Assembly: GCA_024703855.1 (NCBI GenBank)
Contig: CP087965.1
Coordinates: 4,456,001-4,520,000 of the forward strand
DNA: 64,000 nucleotides
DNA from: Polaromonas sp. P2-4
GTDB taxonomy: Bacteria; Pseudomonadota; Gammaproteobacteria; Burkholderiales; Burkholderiaceae_C
Direction of reading: 5' to 3'
The notes beneath the pieces were generated by a model that worked only from the letters and a program-made list of their open reading frames with translations, did not search any database and was not told the DNA's origin. A program made the position numbers and the translations under genes. Of this stretch, positions 15,975 through 26,416 are shown one piece after another; the stretch's first letter is position 1; every line of letters begins with the position of its first letter.

Positions 15975-17660
15975 TTACTTTTCGTTGTTTTCCATCTTGG
16001 CGCGCAGCAGGGCGCCCAGGTTGGTCAAGCCAGCGTTGTCACGCGAGGACTGCTGGCTCAGGGAGGCCATGGCTTCCTGCTGGTCAGCGTTGTCCTTGGC
16101 TTTGACCGACAGCTGGATGTTGCGGGTCTTGCGATCCACGTTCACCACGACTGCAGACACTTCGTCGCCTTCTTTCAGCACGTTGCGCGTCTTCAACGCG
16201 GTCACGGCTGATTTCGCTGGCGCGCAGGTAGCCAATGATGTCTTCGCCCAGATCGATCTCGGCGCCTTTGGCGTCAACCGTCTTGACCTTGCCGGTCACA
16301 ATCGCGCCCTTGTCGTTGATCGACACGAAGGTGGTGAACGGGTCGGAATCCAGCTGCTTGATGCCCAGGGAGATACGCTCGCGGTCGACGTCAACGGCCA
16401 ACACAATCGCTTCGACTTCCTGGCCCTTTTTGTAGTTGCAGAACAGCGGCTTTCGCCGGGCTCGTTCCACGAGAGGTCAGACAGGTGAACGAGGCCGTCG
16501 ATACCGGCAGCCAGGCCCACAAAGACGCCGAAGTCGGTGATCGACTTGATCGGGCCCTTGACGCGGTCGCCGCGCTTGGTGTCTTGTGCGAATTCTTGCC
16601 ATGGGTTGGCCTTGCACTGTTTCATGCCCAGGCTGATACGGCGCTTGTCTTCGTCGATTTCCAGAACCATGACTTCGACTTCGTCGCCGAGTGCCACGAG
16701 CTTGCTTGGCGCGACGTTTTTGTTCGTCCAGTCCATTTCAGACACGTGCACCAGACCTTCGATGCCGGGCTCGAGTTCGACAAACGCGCCGTAGTCGGCG
16801 ATGTTGGTGATCTTGCCGAACAGGCGGGTGCTTTGCGGGTAGCGGCGGTTCACGCCCATCCATGGGTCGTCGCCCATTTGCTTCAGACCCAGGGACACGC
16901 GGTTTTTCTCGGTGTCGAACTTCAGGATCTTGGCCACGATTTCCTGGCCAGCCGTCACCACTTCGCTTGGGTGACGCACGCGGCGCCATGCCATGTCGGT
17001 GATGTGCAGCAGGCCGTCAATGCCGCCCAGGTCAACGAACGCACCGTATTCGGTGATGTTCTTGACGACGCCTTTGACAGCGGAGCCTTCTTTCAGGGTT
17101 TCCATCAGCTTGGCGCGTTCTTCGCCCATGCTGGCTTCCACCACGGCGCGGCGGCTCAGCACCACGTTGTTGCGCTTGCGGTCGAGCTTGATGACCTTGA
17201 ATTCCATGGTCTTGTTCTCGTACGGAGACAAGTCCTTGATGGGGCGGGTGTCGATGAGCGAGCCGGGCAGGAAAGCGCGGATGCCATTGACCAGAACGGT
17301 CAGGCCGCCCTTGACTTTGCCGCTGGTCTGGCCGGTGACAAATTCGCCGGATTCCAGGGCTTTTTCCAGGCTCATCCACGAAGCCAGGCGCTTGGCCTTG
17401 TCGCGGCTCAGCAGGGTGTCGCCATAGCCGTTTTCGACGGAGTCGATGGCCACGGAGACAAAGTCGCCGACCTGGACTTCGAGTTCGCCCTGGTCGTTTT
17501 TGAATTCTTCGAGGGGGACATAAGCCTCGGATTTGAGTCCGGCGTTCACAACCACATGGTTGTGATCGATGCGCACTACTTCAGCGGTGATGACCTCACC
17601 GGCACGCATTTCAGAGCGTTGCAGCGATTCGTTAAATAGGTCGGCAAAAGATTCAGACAT
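15975..17660 (-). CDS. rpsA: 30S ribosomal protein S1 (two frame breaks)
   Basis: ~560-residue S1 with six S1 (OB-fold) domains that bind mRNA on the 30S subunit. The start is MSESFADLFNESLQRSEMRA at 17660. S1 domain hallmarks are repeated: EYGAFVDLGGIDGLLHITDM, DYGAFVELEPGIEGLVHVSE and DFGVFVGLAAGIDGLVHLSD. Breaks near 16455 and 16195 split the last two domains among three frames, ending GLTNLGALLRAKMENNEK at 15975. An essential gene with two breaks is a strong sign of sequence error. Upstream is aroA-cmk and downstream ihfB. Confidence 0.93.
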
Positions 17661-17701
17661 GGAATTTCCTAATCCACAAAGCAGTGTTCCAATAGCGAAA
17701 T

Positions 17702-17722
17702 TGCTATTGTTTTTATAGCTGA
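17702..17722. repeat. Dispersed short repeat, GCTATTG...ATAGC hairpin, copy 4
   Basis: GCTATTGTTTTTATAGC in the rpsA leader between aroA-cmk and rpsA. The GCTAT and ATAGC arms are exact inverted repeats. Confidence 0.55.
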
Positions 17723-17805
17723 TTGCGGCGGTTTTGTGCGGGTATCCGCGGGTTACGTTAATGAACCAGCTGACCGGCGCTCTATGGGAAGGCGCGCGAC
17801 GGGGG

Positions 17806-19797
17806 TCAGAAGGGCCGGGTGCCTTGCCACCAGTCAATCACCTGATCAACCGATTTCTCAATCAACAGATCAGAATTGTCCAGCAGCCGGGCGTCATCAG
17901 CAGGTTTTAAAGGGGCGGTTTGCCGGGACATGTCACGGGCATCGCGCGCCTCCAGATCTTGCTGAATCTCGACAATTGTAGTCGAATTTCCCTTTGAAAT
18001 CAACTGCTTATGGCGGCGTTCCGCCCTATGCAGGGCGCTCGCTGTCAGGTAGATTTTGAGGGGTGCATCGGGAAATACGATGGTTCCCATGTCCCGGCCG
18101 TCGGCCACCAGGCCAGGCAGCTGGCGGAAACCGTGCTGGAGGTCCAGCAGAGCCTCTCGAACTTGAGGGTGTGCCGACACTTTCGAGGCAGCCATGCCGG
18201 CGGCTTCACTACGGATGGCCTCTGAAACATCTTCGGCTTCCAGGAAAACGCGGTCACCCTGAAAGCGGACAGGCAGGGCGCGTGCAATTTGTGCGACACC
18301 GGCACCATCGTCCAGCGAAACGCCGGCACGCGTGGCGGCAAACGCACTCACACGGTACAGGGCGCCTGAATCGAGGAAATGGTAACCGAGTCGCTGGGCG
18401 GTCAAGGCGGCAAGGCTGCCTTTGCCGGAGGCTGTCGGGCCATCGATACAAATGACGGGCATATGGGCCGTTTCGGCCTCGGTTACGGCAAACAAGGCTT
18501 CGAAATAGTCCGGGAAGGTCTTGGCGACGCACTTGGGGTCGAGAATGCGGACCGGCAATTGCGCTGGATTGAAAGCCGCCAGCGAAAAACACATGGCGAC
18601 GCGATGGTCGTCGTAGGTGTGAATGGCGGCGGTTTTCCATTGGGCAGGTTGAGCCGGCGGGGTGATCTTGAGGTAATCCGGCCCTTCTTCGACGCTGGCA
18701 CCGAGCTTTTGCAGCTCGCAGGCCATGGCCGCGATGCGGTCGGTTTCCTTGACGCGCCAGCTCGCGATATTGCGCAGCGTGGTGGTGCCGTCGGCATAAA
18801 GCGCCATGACGGCCAGCGTCATGGCTGCGTCGGGGATGTGGTTGCAGTCCAGGTCAATCGCTTTGAGCGGCCACGCACCGCGCGAGATACGCAGCGAGTT
18901 GGGGGTGCTCTCAATCTCCGCACCCATCATCCGGGCGGCTTCGATGAAACGGATGTCGCCTTGGATGGAGTCTGCGCCGACACCCAGAATTTCAATGCCA
19001 TTTTGGCCTGCAGTGCTTTCTGCAAGGGCGCCAAGTGCTATGAAATAGCTAGCAGAAGATGCGTCGCCTTCGACATGGATTTCACCCGGCGACTGGTATT
19101 GGCTGCCGGCAGGAATGGTGAAGCGCTGCCAGCCTTCGCTCTGGACGTGAATGCCGAAGCGCTTGAGCAGGTTGAGCGTGATTTCGATGTAGGGCCGTGA
19201 AATCAGCTCGCCCACCACTTCAATGCAAATATCGCGGCTGGCCACGAGCGGTAGCGCCATCAGCAGCGCCGTTAAAAACTGGCTGGAAACATCGCCGCGC
19301 ACACGGATGGGGTCTTCCAGCTTCAAGTGGCCGGGGCGCAGACGCAGCGGCGGAAAGCCTTCATTGCCGAGATAGTCAATAGCGCAACCCAACTGCCTGA
19401 GCGCATCGACCAGATCGCCAATCGGCCGCTCGTGCATGCGCGCAACGCCCGACAGCTCAAACTCCCCGCCCAGCAGCGCGAGCGCTGCCGTCAAGGGGCG
19501 CATGGCTGTGCCTGCATTGCCCATGAAAAGGGTGGCCTTGGTCTGGATGAGCTGGCCACCCAGCCCACCGATCACCGCGGTATCTCCGTCTTGTTTGACG
19601 GTGCAACCCAGCTGCTTGAGCGCCGTCAGCATGACGGCGGTGTCGTCAGACGCCAGCAGGTCGTGCACCGTGGTTTGCCCCCGGCTCAGGGCGGCCAGCA
19701 GCAGGACGCGGTTGGAAATGCTTTTGGAGCCGGGCAGGCGGACCGTGCCTCCCGCCCTGGCCAAGGGCGGAATATCCAGATACTCGATGTCGAACAT
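17806..19797 (-). CDS. aroA-cmk: Fused 3-phosphoshikimate 1-carboxyvinyltransferase / cytidylate kinase
   Basis: 663-residue intact fusion of two normally separate enzymes. Residues ~1-440 are EPSP synthase: LPGSKSISNRVLLLAALSRG, FMGNAGTAMRPLTAALALLG (PEP site), DVSSQFLTALLMALPL and YDDHRVAMCFSLAAFNPAQL. Residues ~442-663 are CMP kinase: VICIDGPTASGKGSLAALTA (P-loop), GYHFLDSGALYR, VADGRDMGTIVFPDAPLKIY and QTAPLKPADDARLLD. The start at 19797 (MFDIEYLDIPPL) is used. The two reactions (shikimate pathway and pyrimidine nucleotide synthesis) are unrelated. The fusion is known in Comamonadaceae and reflects the adjacent aroA-cmk order of other proteobacteria. Confidence 0.95.
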   Translation of the reverse strand: MFDIEYLDIPPLARAGGTVRLPGSKSISNRVLLLAALSRGQTTVHDLLASDDTAVMLTALKQLGCTVKQDGDTAVIGGLGGQLIQTKATLFMGNAGTAMRPLTAALALLGGEFELSGVARMHERPIGDLVDALRQLGCAIDYLGNEGFPPLRLRPGHLKLEDPIRVRGDVSSQFLTALLMALPLVASRDICIEVVGELISRPYIEITLNLLKRFGIHVQSEGWQRFTIPAGSQYQSPGEIHVEGDASSASYFIALGALAESTAGQNGIEILGVGADSIQGDIRFIEAARMMGAEIESTPNSLRISRGAWPLKAIDLDCNHIPDAAMTLAVMALYADGTTTLRNIASWRVKETDRIAAMACELQKLGASVEEGPDYLKITPPAQPAQWKTAAIHTYDDHRVAMCFSLAAFNPAQLPVRILDPKCVAKTFPDYFEALFAVTEAETAHMPVICIDGPTASGKGSLAALTAQRLGYHFLDSGALYRVSAFAATRAGVSLDDGAGVAQIARALPVRFQGDRVFLEAEDVSEAIRSEAAGMAASKVSAHPQVREALLDLQHGFRQLPGLVADGRDMGTIVFPDAPLKIYLTASALHRAERRHKQLISKGNSTTIVEIQQDLEARDARDMSRQTAPLKPADDARLLDNSDLLIEKSVDQVIDWWQGTRPF

Positions 19798-19807
19798 GAA
19801 GCAGAAC

Positions 19808-20684
19808 TTATTTTGGGGATGGTTTTGACGTGATGCGCCAGTTGGCGCGCGTCTCGCTGGCGTGCTCAATCAGGACTTCAAGCACTTCACCGCTGCCGCT
19901 GGAAATCAGCTGCTCGAGGTTCTGCAGGGTTTGCTGAAAAATTTTTGACTGTGCCAGCAGCTCTTCGCGGTTGGCAATCAGGATGTCTCGCCACATTTGC
20001 GGGTCGCTGGCTGCGATGCGGGTGAAGTCATGAAAACCTGGCCCCGCCAGTGACAGGTACTCTTTGCCATGCTCCTGGCTCGTAATGCCGTTAATCAGGG
20101 CGAAAGCGATCAAGTGGGGCAGGTGGCTCACCGCAGCATAAGCCGCATCATGAGACTGGGGCGACATTTTGACGACGTGACTACCCAACGCGGTCCAGAC
20201 ATCGACCGCCTTTTGCAGCTGAACAGTGAAGGTGCGCTCTATGGGCGTCAGGATGACTTGCTTGCCGACGTACAGATCCGCATCGGCGTGCTCGACCCCC
20301 GAAACCTCCTTGCCGGTAATGGGGTGACATGGCACGAAAGAGCCCACGTTTTCACGCAAAACGCGCCGCGCCGCGTCAACCACATCGCGCTTGGTCGAGC
20401 CCACATCCATGATCAGCGTGGTGGGCCCCACCAGATGCCGGATGGCTTTGAAGGTGGCTTCGGTGGCCGACACCGGAACCGCCAGCAGCACAATATCGGC
20501 ACCCGAGACGGCCAGCAGGGCAGAGGGCGCTTCCACGTCAATGACGCCCATCTGGCGCGCGCTCGGTGGTGGAAGGGGATTTGCTGTAGCCGACGACGCG
20601 TTTGACCAAGCCAGAGCGTTTGAGCGCCAGCGCAAAAGAGCCGCCCATCAGGCCGCACCCAATGAGACCTAATTGTTCAAACAT
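19808..20684 (-). CDS. tyrA: Prephenate dehydrogenase (one frame break)
   Basis: ~292-residue NAD-dependent enzyme converting prephenate to 4-hydroxyphenylpyruvate for tyrosine. The N-terminal Rossmann motif FEQLGLIGCGLMGGSFALAL (from 20684) is in a different frame from the rest because one base is lost near 20560. After it come GADIVLLAVPVSATEATFKA, IMDVGSTKRDVVDAARR, FVPCHPITGKEVSGVEHA and AAYAAVSHLPHLIAFALING with the conserved substrate-site His. It lies 60 bases after pheA and 10 bases before aroA-cmk. Confidence 0.9.
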
Positions 20685-20744
20685 GACGTAGCACCAGCCT
20701 TTGTTGTCTTTGTTGTAATCGTTGCATGTGACCCTGTCCGGGCA

Positions 20745-21827
20745 TCAATCGCTGACCGGGTAGGTGCCCAGCACTTTGTAAAACGCGCAAAGCTGCTGCA
20801 AATCAGTCAGTGCTGCTTTCACATGCGCCTGCGATGGGTGGCCTTGCAAGTCGATGTAAAAATAATACTCCCACTGACCCGAGCGGGCAGGGCGTGATTC
20901 GAAGCGGGTCATGGAAACGCCATGCGTTTTCAGGGGGACCAGCAGGTCGTGCACCGCGCCGGGTTTGTTGGGGACGGAAACAATCAGGCTGATGCAGTCC
21001 TTGCCGGAAGCCCCGGGGGCCTGCAGGGTTTGCGGCAGGCAGACCACAACAAAGCGGGTGCGGTTGAAGGCGTCGTCCTGAATCGCATGCGCCGCGACAT
21101 GCAGGCCAAACTCGCCGCCGGCGCGTTCACTGGCAATGCCAGCCCACGCCGGGTTGGTGGAAGCCAGCCGCGCACCTTCCGCATTGCTCGAGGCGGCATG
21201 CCGCTCGGCATGGGGCAGGTGGGTGTTGAGCCAGTTCTGGCACTGGGCCAGCGCCTGGGGATGGGCATAAACGGCCGTGATGCCTTCCAGCGTATTGGAC
21301 AGGCGAAGCAGGTTGTGGCGCACCAGCAGGCTGGTCTCGCCGACGATGTGAAGCGGGGAGTTCAGGAACAGGTCAAGCGAGCGGGTGACCACGCCTTCCG
21401 TGTTGTTTTCTACCGGGACCACGCCGAAATCGGCCGTGCCTGCCGTGGCGGCACGAAACACTTCGTCAAAGCTGGCACAGGGCACATGCACGATGCTGGA
21501 GCCGAAAAACCGCACGGCCGCTTCTTCGCTGAAAGTACCCGCCGGCCCGAGGTAGGCAACGCGCTGCGGTGCTTCGAGCGCGCGGCAGGCCGACATGATT
21601 TCGCGCCAGATGGTGGCCACATTGCTGCTTTTGAGAGGGCCCGGGTTGGCGGACTGCAGGCCATTGATGACCTGCGCCTCGCGCTCGGGCCGGAACACGG
21701 TTGAGCCTTCGGCGCGCTTGATCTCGCCGACTTCATTGGCCAGCGCGGCGCGCCGGTTCAGCAGGGTCAGGAGTTCGCTGTCAACGGCATCGATCAGGGT
21801 GCGGAGTTCCGGGAGTGTTTTGGCCAT
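20745..21827 (-). CDS. pheA: Bifunctional chorismate mutase / prephenate dehydratase (P-protein)
   Basis: 360 residues, intact. The N-terminal AroQ-type mutase begins LPELRTLIDAVDSELLTLLN. The dehydratase domain shows VAYLGPAGTFSEEAAVRFFG, FGVVPVENNTEGVVTRSLDL and NRTRFVVV (catalytic TRF). The C-terminal ACT domain (feedback by Phe) begins CISLIVSVPNKPGAVHDLLV and contains RFESRPARSGQWEYYFYIDL. It starts 2 bases after the serC stop and leads into tyrA. Confidence 0.95.
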   Translation of the reverse strand: MAKTLPELRTLIDAVDSELLTLLNRRAALANEVGEIKRAEGSTVFRPEREAQVINGLQSANPGPLKSSNVATIWREIMSACRALEAPQRVAYLGPAGTFSEEAAVRFFGSSIVHVPCASFDEVFRAATAGTADFGVVPVENNTEGVVTRSLDLFLNSPLHIVGETSLLVRHNLLRLSNTLEGITAVYAHPQALAQCQNWLNTHLPHAERHAASSNAEGARLASTNPAWAGIASERAGGEFGLHVAAHAIQDDAFNRTRFVVVCLPQTLQAPGASGKDCISLIVSVPNKPGAVHDLLVPLKTHGVSMTRFESRPARSGQWEYYFYIDLQGHPSQAHVKAALTDLQQLCAFYKVLGTYPVSD

Positions 21828-21829
21828 GT

Positions 21830-22936
21830 TCAGCTTTGGGTTCTCTCAAATTCTTGCATGTACGCCACCAGCGCCTGCACGCCTTCGATCGGCATGGCGT
21901 TGTAAATGCTGGCGCGCATGCCACCGACTGACTTGTGGCCCTTGAGCTGCAGCAGGCCATGCGATGCGGCGCCGGCAAGAAAGGCGTTGTTGCGACTTTC
22001 ATCACGCAGGAGGAAGGGTACGTTCATGCGTGAACGGCAGTGGGCTGCCACTTTGTTGAAATAAAACGCAGAGCTGTCGATGGCGTCGTACAGCAAGCTG
22101 GCTTTGGCCAGGTTGCGCTGCTCCATGGCGGCGACGCCCGACAAACTGTTTTCGGTCTGGCGCTTGAGCCAAGCAAAAGTCAGGCCGGCGATGTAGATCG
22201 AATAGGTCGGTGGCGTGTTGTACATCGACTGGTTGTCAGCCACGATCTTGTAGTTGAAGGCGCTGGGGCAGACGGACAGGGCATGGCCCAGCAAGTCTTC
22301 ACGGATGACTACCAGCGTCACCCCGGCAGGACCGAGGTTCTTTTGCGCGCCGCCAAAAGCCAGACCCACCCGGGACCAGTCAACGGGCCTGGATGCCACC
22401 TGGGATGAAAAGTCGATGACCAGCGGCGCATCACTTCCCAAGGCCTTCAAGTCTGGCAGGTCCTGAAACTCCACACCATGGATGGTTTCGTTGGTGCAAA
22501 TATGAACATAGCTGGCATTGCGTCGCAAGTTCCAGCTGGCCGGTGGTGGCAGGCCGGTGTGGTCGTTGCTGTCATTGCTGGCCGCAATTTGCACGTCACA
22601 GTATTTACGTGCTTCTTTTTGCGACTTGTCGCTCCAACTGCCAGTCACGACGAAATCGGCCGAGGCACCGCATGAAATATTCAGCGGCACGATGGCGTTT
22701 TCTGCGAGTCCACCACCTTGCATGAACAATATTTTGAAGTTGGACGGAACGGCCATCAACTCACGAAAATCAGCTTCCGCATTTTCGTAAATTGAGATGA
22801 ATTCCTTGCCGCGGTGGCTCATCTCCATGACGCTCATGCCGCTGCCATGCCAGTCCAGCATCTCGGCAGCAGCCTGCTGCAAAACCTCTTCAGGCAGTTT
22901 GGCAGGCCCTGCCGAAAAGTTGTAGGGGCGGGTCAT
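21830..22936 (-). CDS. serC: Phosphoserine aminotransferase
   Basis: 368-residue PLP enzyme converting 3-phosphohydroxypyruvate to phosphoserine (also used in B6 synthesis). The start is MTRPYNFSAGPAKLPEEVLQ; MSVMEMSHRGKEF, FVVTGSWSDKSQKEARKY and the VIDFSSQ and FGGAQKNLGPAGVTLVVIRE segments follow, the last holding the PLP lysine. Intact. Its start overlaps the stop of the DUF2059 gene by 4 bases. Confidence 0.95.
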   Translation of the reverse strand: MTRPYNFSAGPAKLPEEVLQQAAAEMLDWHGSGMSVMEMSHRGKEFISIYENAEADFRELMAVPSNFKILFMQGGGLAENAIVPLNISCGASADFVVTGSWSDKSQKEARKYCDVQIAASNDSNDHTGLPPPASWNLRRNASYVHICTNETIHGVEFQDLPDLKALGSDAPLVIDFSSQVASRPVDWSRVGLAFGGAQKNLGPAGVTLVVIREDLLGHALSVCPSAFNYKIVADNQSMYNTPPTYSIYIAGLTFAWLKRQTENSLSGVAAMEQRNLAKASLLYDAIDSSAFYFNKVAAHCRSRMNVPFLLRDESRNNAFLAGAASHGLLQLKGHKSVGGMRASIYNAMPIEGVQALVAYMQEFERTQS

Positions 22937-23506
22937 TTCTTGGGCGCAGGCTTGCCCGTTCCCGCCGGTGGTGCTGAGCCCACAATCTTGGTGGCTGTGT
23001 CATTGAACTGCTTGGCGCGCGCCGCCACTTCGGGGCGGGCGGCTTCCAGGAGTTTTTGTACAAAAACATTGCCCAGTTCAGGCGCGGCAGTCTGGTATTT
23101 CTTGACGGCTGGTGATTCGAAGAATGCGGCCAACTGCTTCAACTCGTCAACGGTAAACCGCTCTGCATAAGCCGGCACCATGGCATCGGTACCGATTTTG
23201 CTGACTTTGCTGCTGATCACTTTTTTGGTGTCATCCGCATATTTTTTCAGCTCTGCATTCAACTCTTCCGTGGCTTTGGCTTGTTTTGCTTTGGGGACAT
23301 TGGCATCCAGTTTCGGGCCCCAGTTTGCGATCAGGTCTTGCACCGAACTTTCGGTCAACTGGTCTACCAGACGATCCAGCTCTGGTCCCTGTTGCAGCGC
23401 TACGACTTTGGCCGCCCATTCGGTTTTGGGGTCAGTCGTTTGCGCGTGAGCCGTTGTTGCAAGGGTCAGGCCAGCCAGAGCCAGTGCGAGGAGTGATTTT
23501 TTTCAT
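22933..23506 (-). CDS. DUF2059 domain secreted protein (frame break in signal peptide)
   Basis: ~190 residues. The ATG at 23506 is followed by 7 A; with 6 A the reading is a normal signal peptide, MKKSLLALALAGLTLATTAH, then QTTDPKTEWAAKVVALQQGP. The mature part contains the DUF2059 pattern VPAYAERFTVDELKQLAAFF ESPAVKKY and ends PPAGTGKPAPKK. Function is unknown; probably periplasmic. It sits between gyrA and serC, overlapping both by 1-4 bases, a conserved betaproteobacterial position. Confidence 0.85.
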
Positions 23507-26155
23507 CAATTGCTTTCAGAGTTAGAGGCATCTTTGCCTGCATCATTGTCAAGATCGGTATCGTCCAGCGAGGCATCGTTTTCGACGATTCTCTGCAGTC
23601 CGCTCAATTGTGAGCCTTCGTCGAGGCCGATCAGCGTAACACCCTGTGTAGCCCTGCCCATTTCGCGGATTTCGCTGACACGGGTGCGAACCAGCACGCC
23701 CTTGTCAGTGATCAGCATGATTTCATCGTCAGCATGCACCAATGTCGCCGCAACCACTTTCCCGTTGCGCTCGCTTTGCTGGATGGCGATCATGCCTTTG
23801 GTGCCGCGGCCGTGGCGGGTGTACTCGGTAATGGAGGTGCGCTTGCCGTAACCGTTCTGGGTTGCCGTCAGCACGCTTTGTTGCTCGTCCTCCGCGACCA
23901 GCATCGCTATGACGCCCTGGCCGTCTTCCAGCGTCATGCCGCGCACACCGCGGGCGTTGCGGCCCATGGGGCGTACGTCGTTCTCGTCAAAGCGCACGGC
24001 CTTGCCGCCGTCGCTGAACAGCATCACGTCGTGCTTGCCGTCGGTCAGGGAGGCGCCAATCAGGTAGTCGCCCTCATCCAGATCCACCTGCAATGATGCC
24101 GGCTTTGCGCGGGTTGCTGAATTCGTTCAACGCTGTTTTCTTCACCGTTCCCATGGAGGTGCCCATGAAGACGTACTGGTCAGCCGGGAAGCTGCGCTTT
24201 TCACCCGTCAGCGGCAAGACCACAGTGATTTTTTCACCTTCCTGCAGCGGGAACATGTTGACAATCGGCCGACCCCGTGAGCCTCGTGAGCCGGCAGGTA
24301 CTTCCCAGACCTTGAGCCAATAGAGCCGGCCCCGGTTGGAAAAGCACAGGATGTAGTCGTGCGTGTTGGCGATGAACAGCTGGTCAACCCAGTCGTCTTC
24401 TTTGGTGGCGGTCGCCTGTTTGCCGCGGCCGCCGCGTTTTTTTGCGCGGTATTCCGAAAGGGGCTGACTCTTGATGTAGCCGGTGTGTGACAGGGTCACC
24501 ACCATATCGGTAGGCGTGATCAGGTCTTCGGTGCTGAGATCAAATGAGCTGTGTTCAATCTGGCTGCGCCGTGCGCCCAGCTTGGTTTGGCCAAATTCGA
24601 GTCTGATCGCCGACAGTTCTTCGCCAATGATGATGGAGACACGTTCCGGCTTGGCCAGGATATCGAGCAGGTCGTCGATTTCGGCCATGACTTCTTTGTA
24701 TTCCGCAACGATCTTGTCCTGCTCCAGGCCGGTCAGGCGCTGCAGGCGCATCTGCAAAATTTCCTGGGCCTGCGTTTCGGACAGCCGGTACAAGCCATCG
24801 CTGCCCATGCCAAAGGCTTTTTCCAGGTCATCGGGGCGGTAATCGTCGGCGTTGACCACGCCGCCATCGGCGCGGGTACGCGTGAGCATTTCACGCACCA
24901 GGCGGCTGTCCCAAGGGCGTAGCATCAGCTCGGCCTTGGCCACCGGCGGGGTGGGTGCATTGCGGATGATGGCAATGAAGTCGTCGATGTTGGCAAGTGC
25001 GACGGCCAGGCCTTCCAGCACATGGCCACGCTCGCGTGCCTTGCGCAAGGTAAACACGGTGCGGCGGGTTACCACCTCGCGACGGTGTGACAGGAAAACC
25101 TGAATCAGGTCTTTCAGGTTGCACAGTTTTGGCTGACCATTGATCAGCGCCACCATGTTGATGCCAAAGGTATCTTGCAGCTGCGTCTGTTTGTACAGAT
25201 TATTCAGCACCACTTCAGGGACTTCACTGCGCTTGAGATCGATGACCAGACGCATGCCGGACTTGTCGCTTTCGTCCTGAATGTGACTGATGCCTTCGAT
25301 CTTTTTATCGTGAACCAGCTCGGCCATCCGCTCCTGGAGCGTCTTTTTGTTGACCTGGTAGGGCAGTTCGTCAACGATGATGGATTGGCGCTGGCCTTTG
25401 TCGATGTCTTCGAAATGGCATTTGGCGCGCATGACAACCTTGCCGCGCCCGGTGCGGTAGCCGTCCTTGACGCCGTTGATGCCATAAATAATGCCGCCGG
25501 TGGGGAAATCTGGTGCCGGGATGATCTCCATCAGCTCATCAATTGAGGCATCTGGTTTCTTCAGCAGATGAAGGCAGGCATCTACAACTTCACAAAGGTT
25601 ATGGGGCGGGATGTTCGTGGCCATGCCTACGGCGATACCGCCTGAGCCGTTGACCAACAGGTTGGGCAGCCGGGTTGGCATGACCAGAGGTTCCTGCTCG
25701 CTGCCATCGTAGTTGGGGCCGAAGTCGACGGTTTCCTTGTCCAGGTCAGCCAGCAGTTCGTGGGCAATTTTGGCCAGGCGGATTTCTGTGTACCGCATGG
25801 CTGCGGCGCTGTCGCCATCGACCGAGCCAAAGTTGCCCTGGCCATCGACCAGCATATGGCGCATAGAAAAATCCTGGGCCATGCGCACGATGGTGTCGTA
25901 GACCGACTGATCGCCATGAGGATGGTATTTACCAATCACATCGCCGACGATACGGGCCGATTTTTTGTAGGGCCGGTTCCAGTCGTTGTTCAGCTCATGC
26001 ATGGCAAACAGCACGCGCCGGTGCACAGGCTTCAGGCCGTCCCGCGCATCGGGCAATGTGCGACCCACGATCACGCTCATCGCGTAATCAAGATAGCTTC
26101 GTCGCATTTCCTCTTCAAGACTGATGGGCAGGGTTTCTTTGGCAAACTGGGTCAT
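23506..26155 (-). CDS. gyrA: DNA gyrase subunit A (one frame break)
   Basis: ~882-residue type II topoisomerase subunit. The start is MTQFAKETLPISLEEEMRRS. The N-terminal numbering matches E. coli: QRDR HPHGDQSVYD with Gln at position 83 and Asp87, and the catalytic Tyr at 122 in AAAMRYTEIRL. The GyrA box YRAKKRGGRGKQATATKEDD is near 24430. An extra G near 24090 breaks the frame in the beta-pinwheel; the rest (VDLDEGDYLIGASLTDGKHD) ends at 23506 with an acidic tail. An essential gene, so the break is almost certainly an error. It is the first gene of the long minus-strand block. Confidence 0.95.
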
Positions 26156-26303
26156 GAGAGGCCTGGTTGGGGGTTTTCAAGATTCAAGATTCTTGAGAGA
26201 AGGTTTTGATTTTAAGGCTTGAGTTTAAAGTGGCTCTTTGTGGTGAGGCTGCAACAAATGCTAAAGAATCTGGCGTCTCTGTCAGACGAAGCCGACAGTG
26301 CGC

Positions 26304-26331
26304 TTGAAGCTTAGGGTAGCTATGGCACAAT
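26304..26331 (+). promoter_or_regulatory. Candidate sigma-70 promoter for the OmpA-like gene
   Basis: TTGAAG (26304-26309), a 16-base spacer and CACAAT (26326-26331) lie 85 bases upstream of ATG 26417. The boxes are imperfect and the call is tentative. The 260-base gap also must hold the divergent gyrA promoter. Confidence 0.35.
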
Positions 26332-26416
26332 CAATTTAACGCTTTGAGTGATGGTCACTCACGGCGTGTAAATTAATAATCGCAGCAAGTCTGCGGCTTT
26401 TCTCTAGAGGAGAACC

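Noticed and set aside
16485..17639. A 384-codon plus-strand frame opposite rpsA
   Set aside because: It mirrors S1 codons (His/Val/Ala rich antisense pattern) and has no recognisable domain.
19035..19055. GCTATGAAATAGCTAGC resembling the dispersed hairpin, inside aroA-cmk
   Set aside because: It encodes conserved EPSP synthase residues (ASYFIAL), so the likeness is probably chance.
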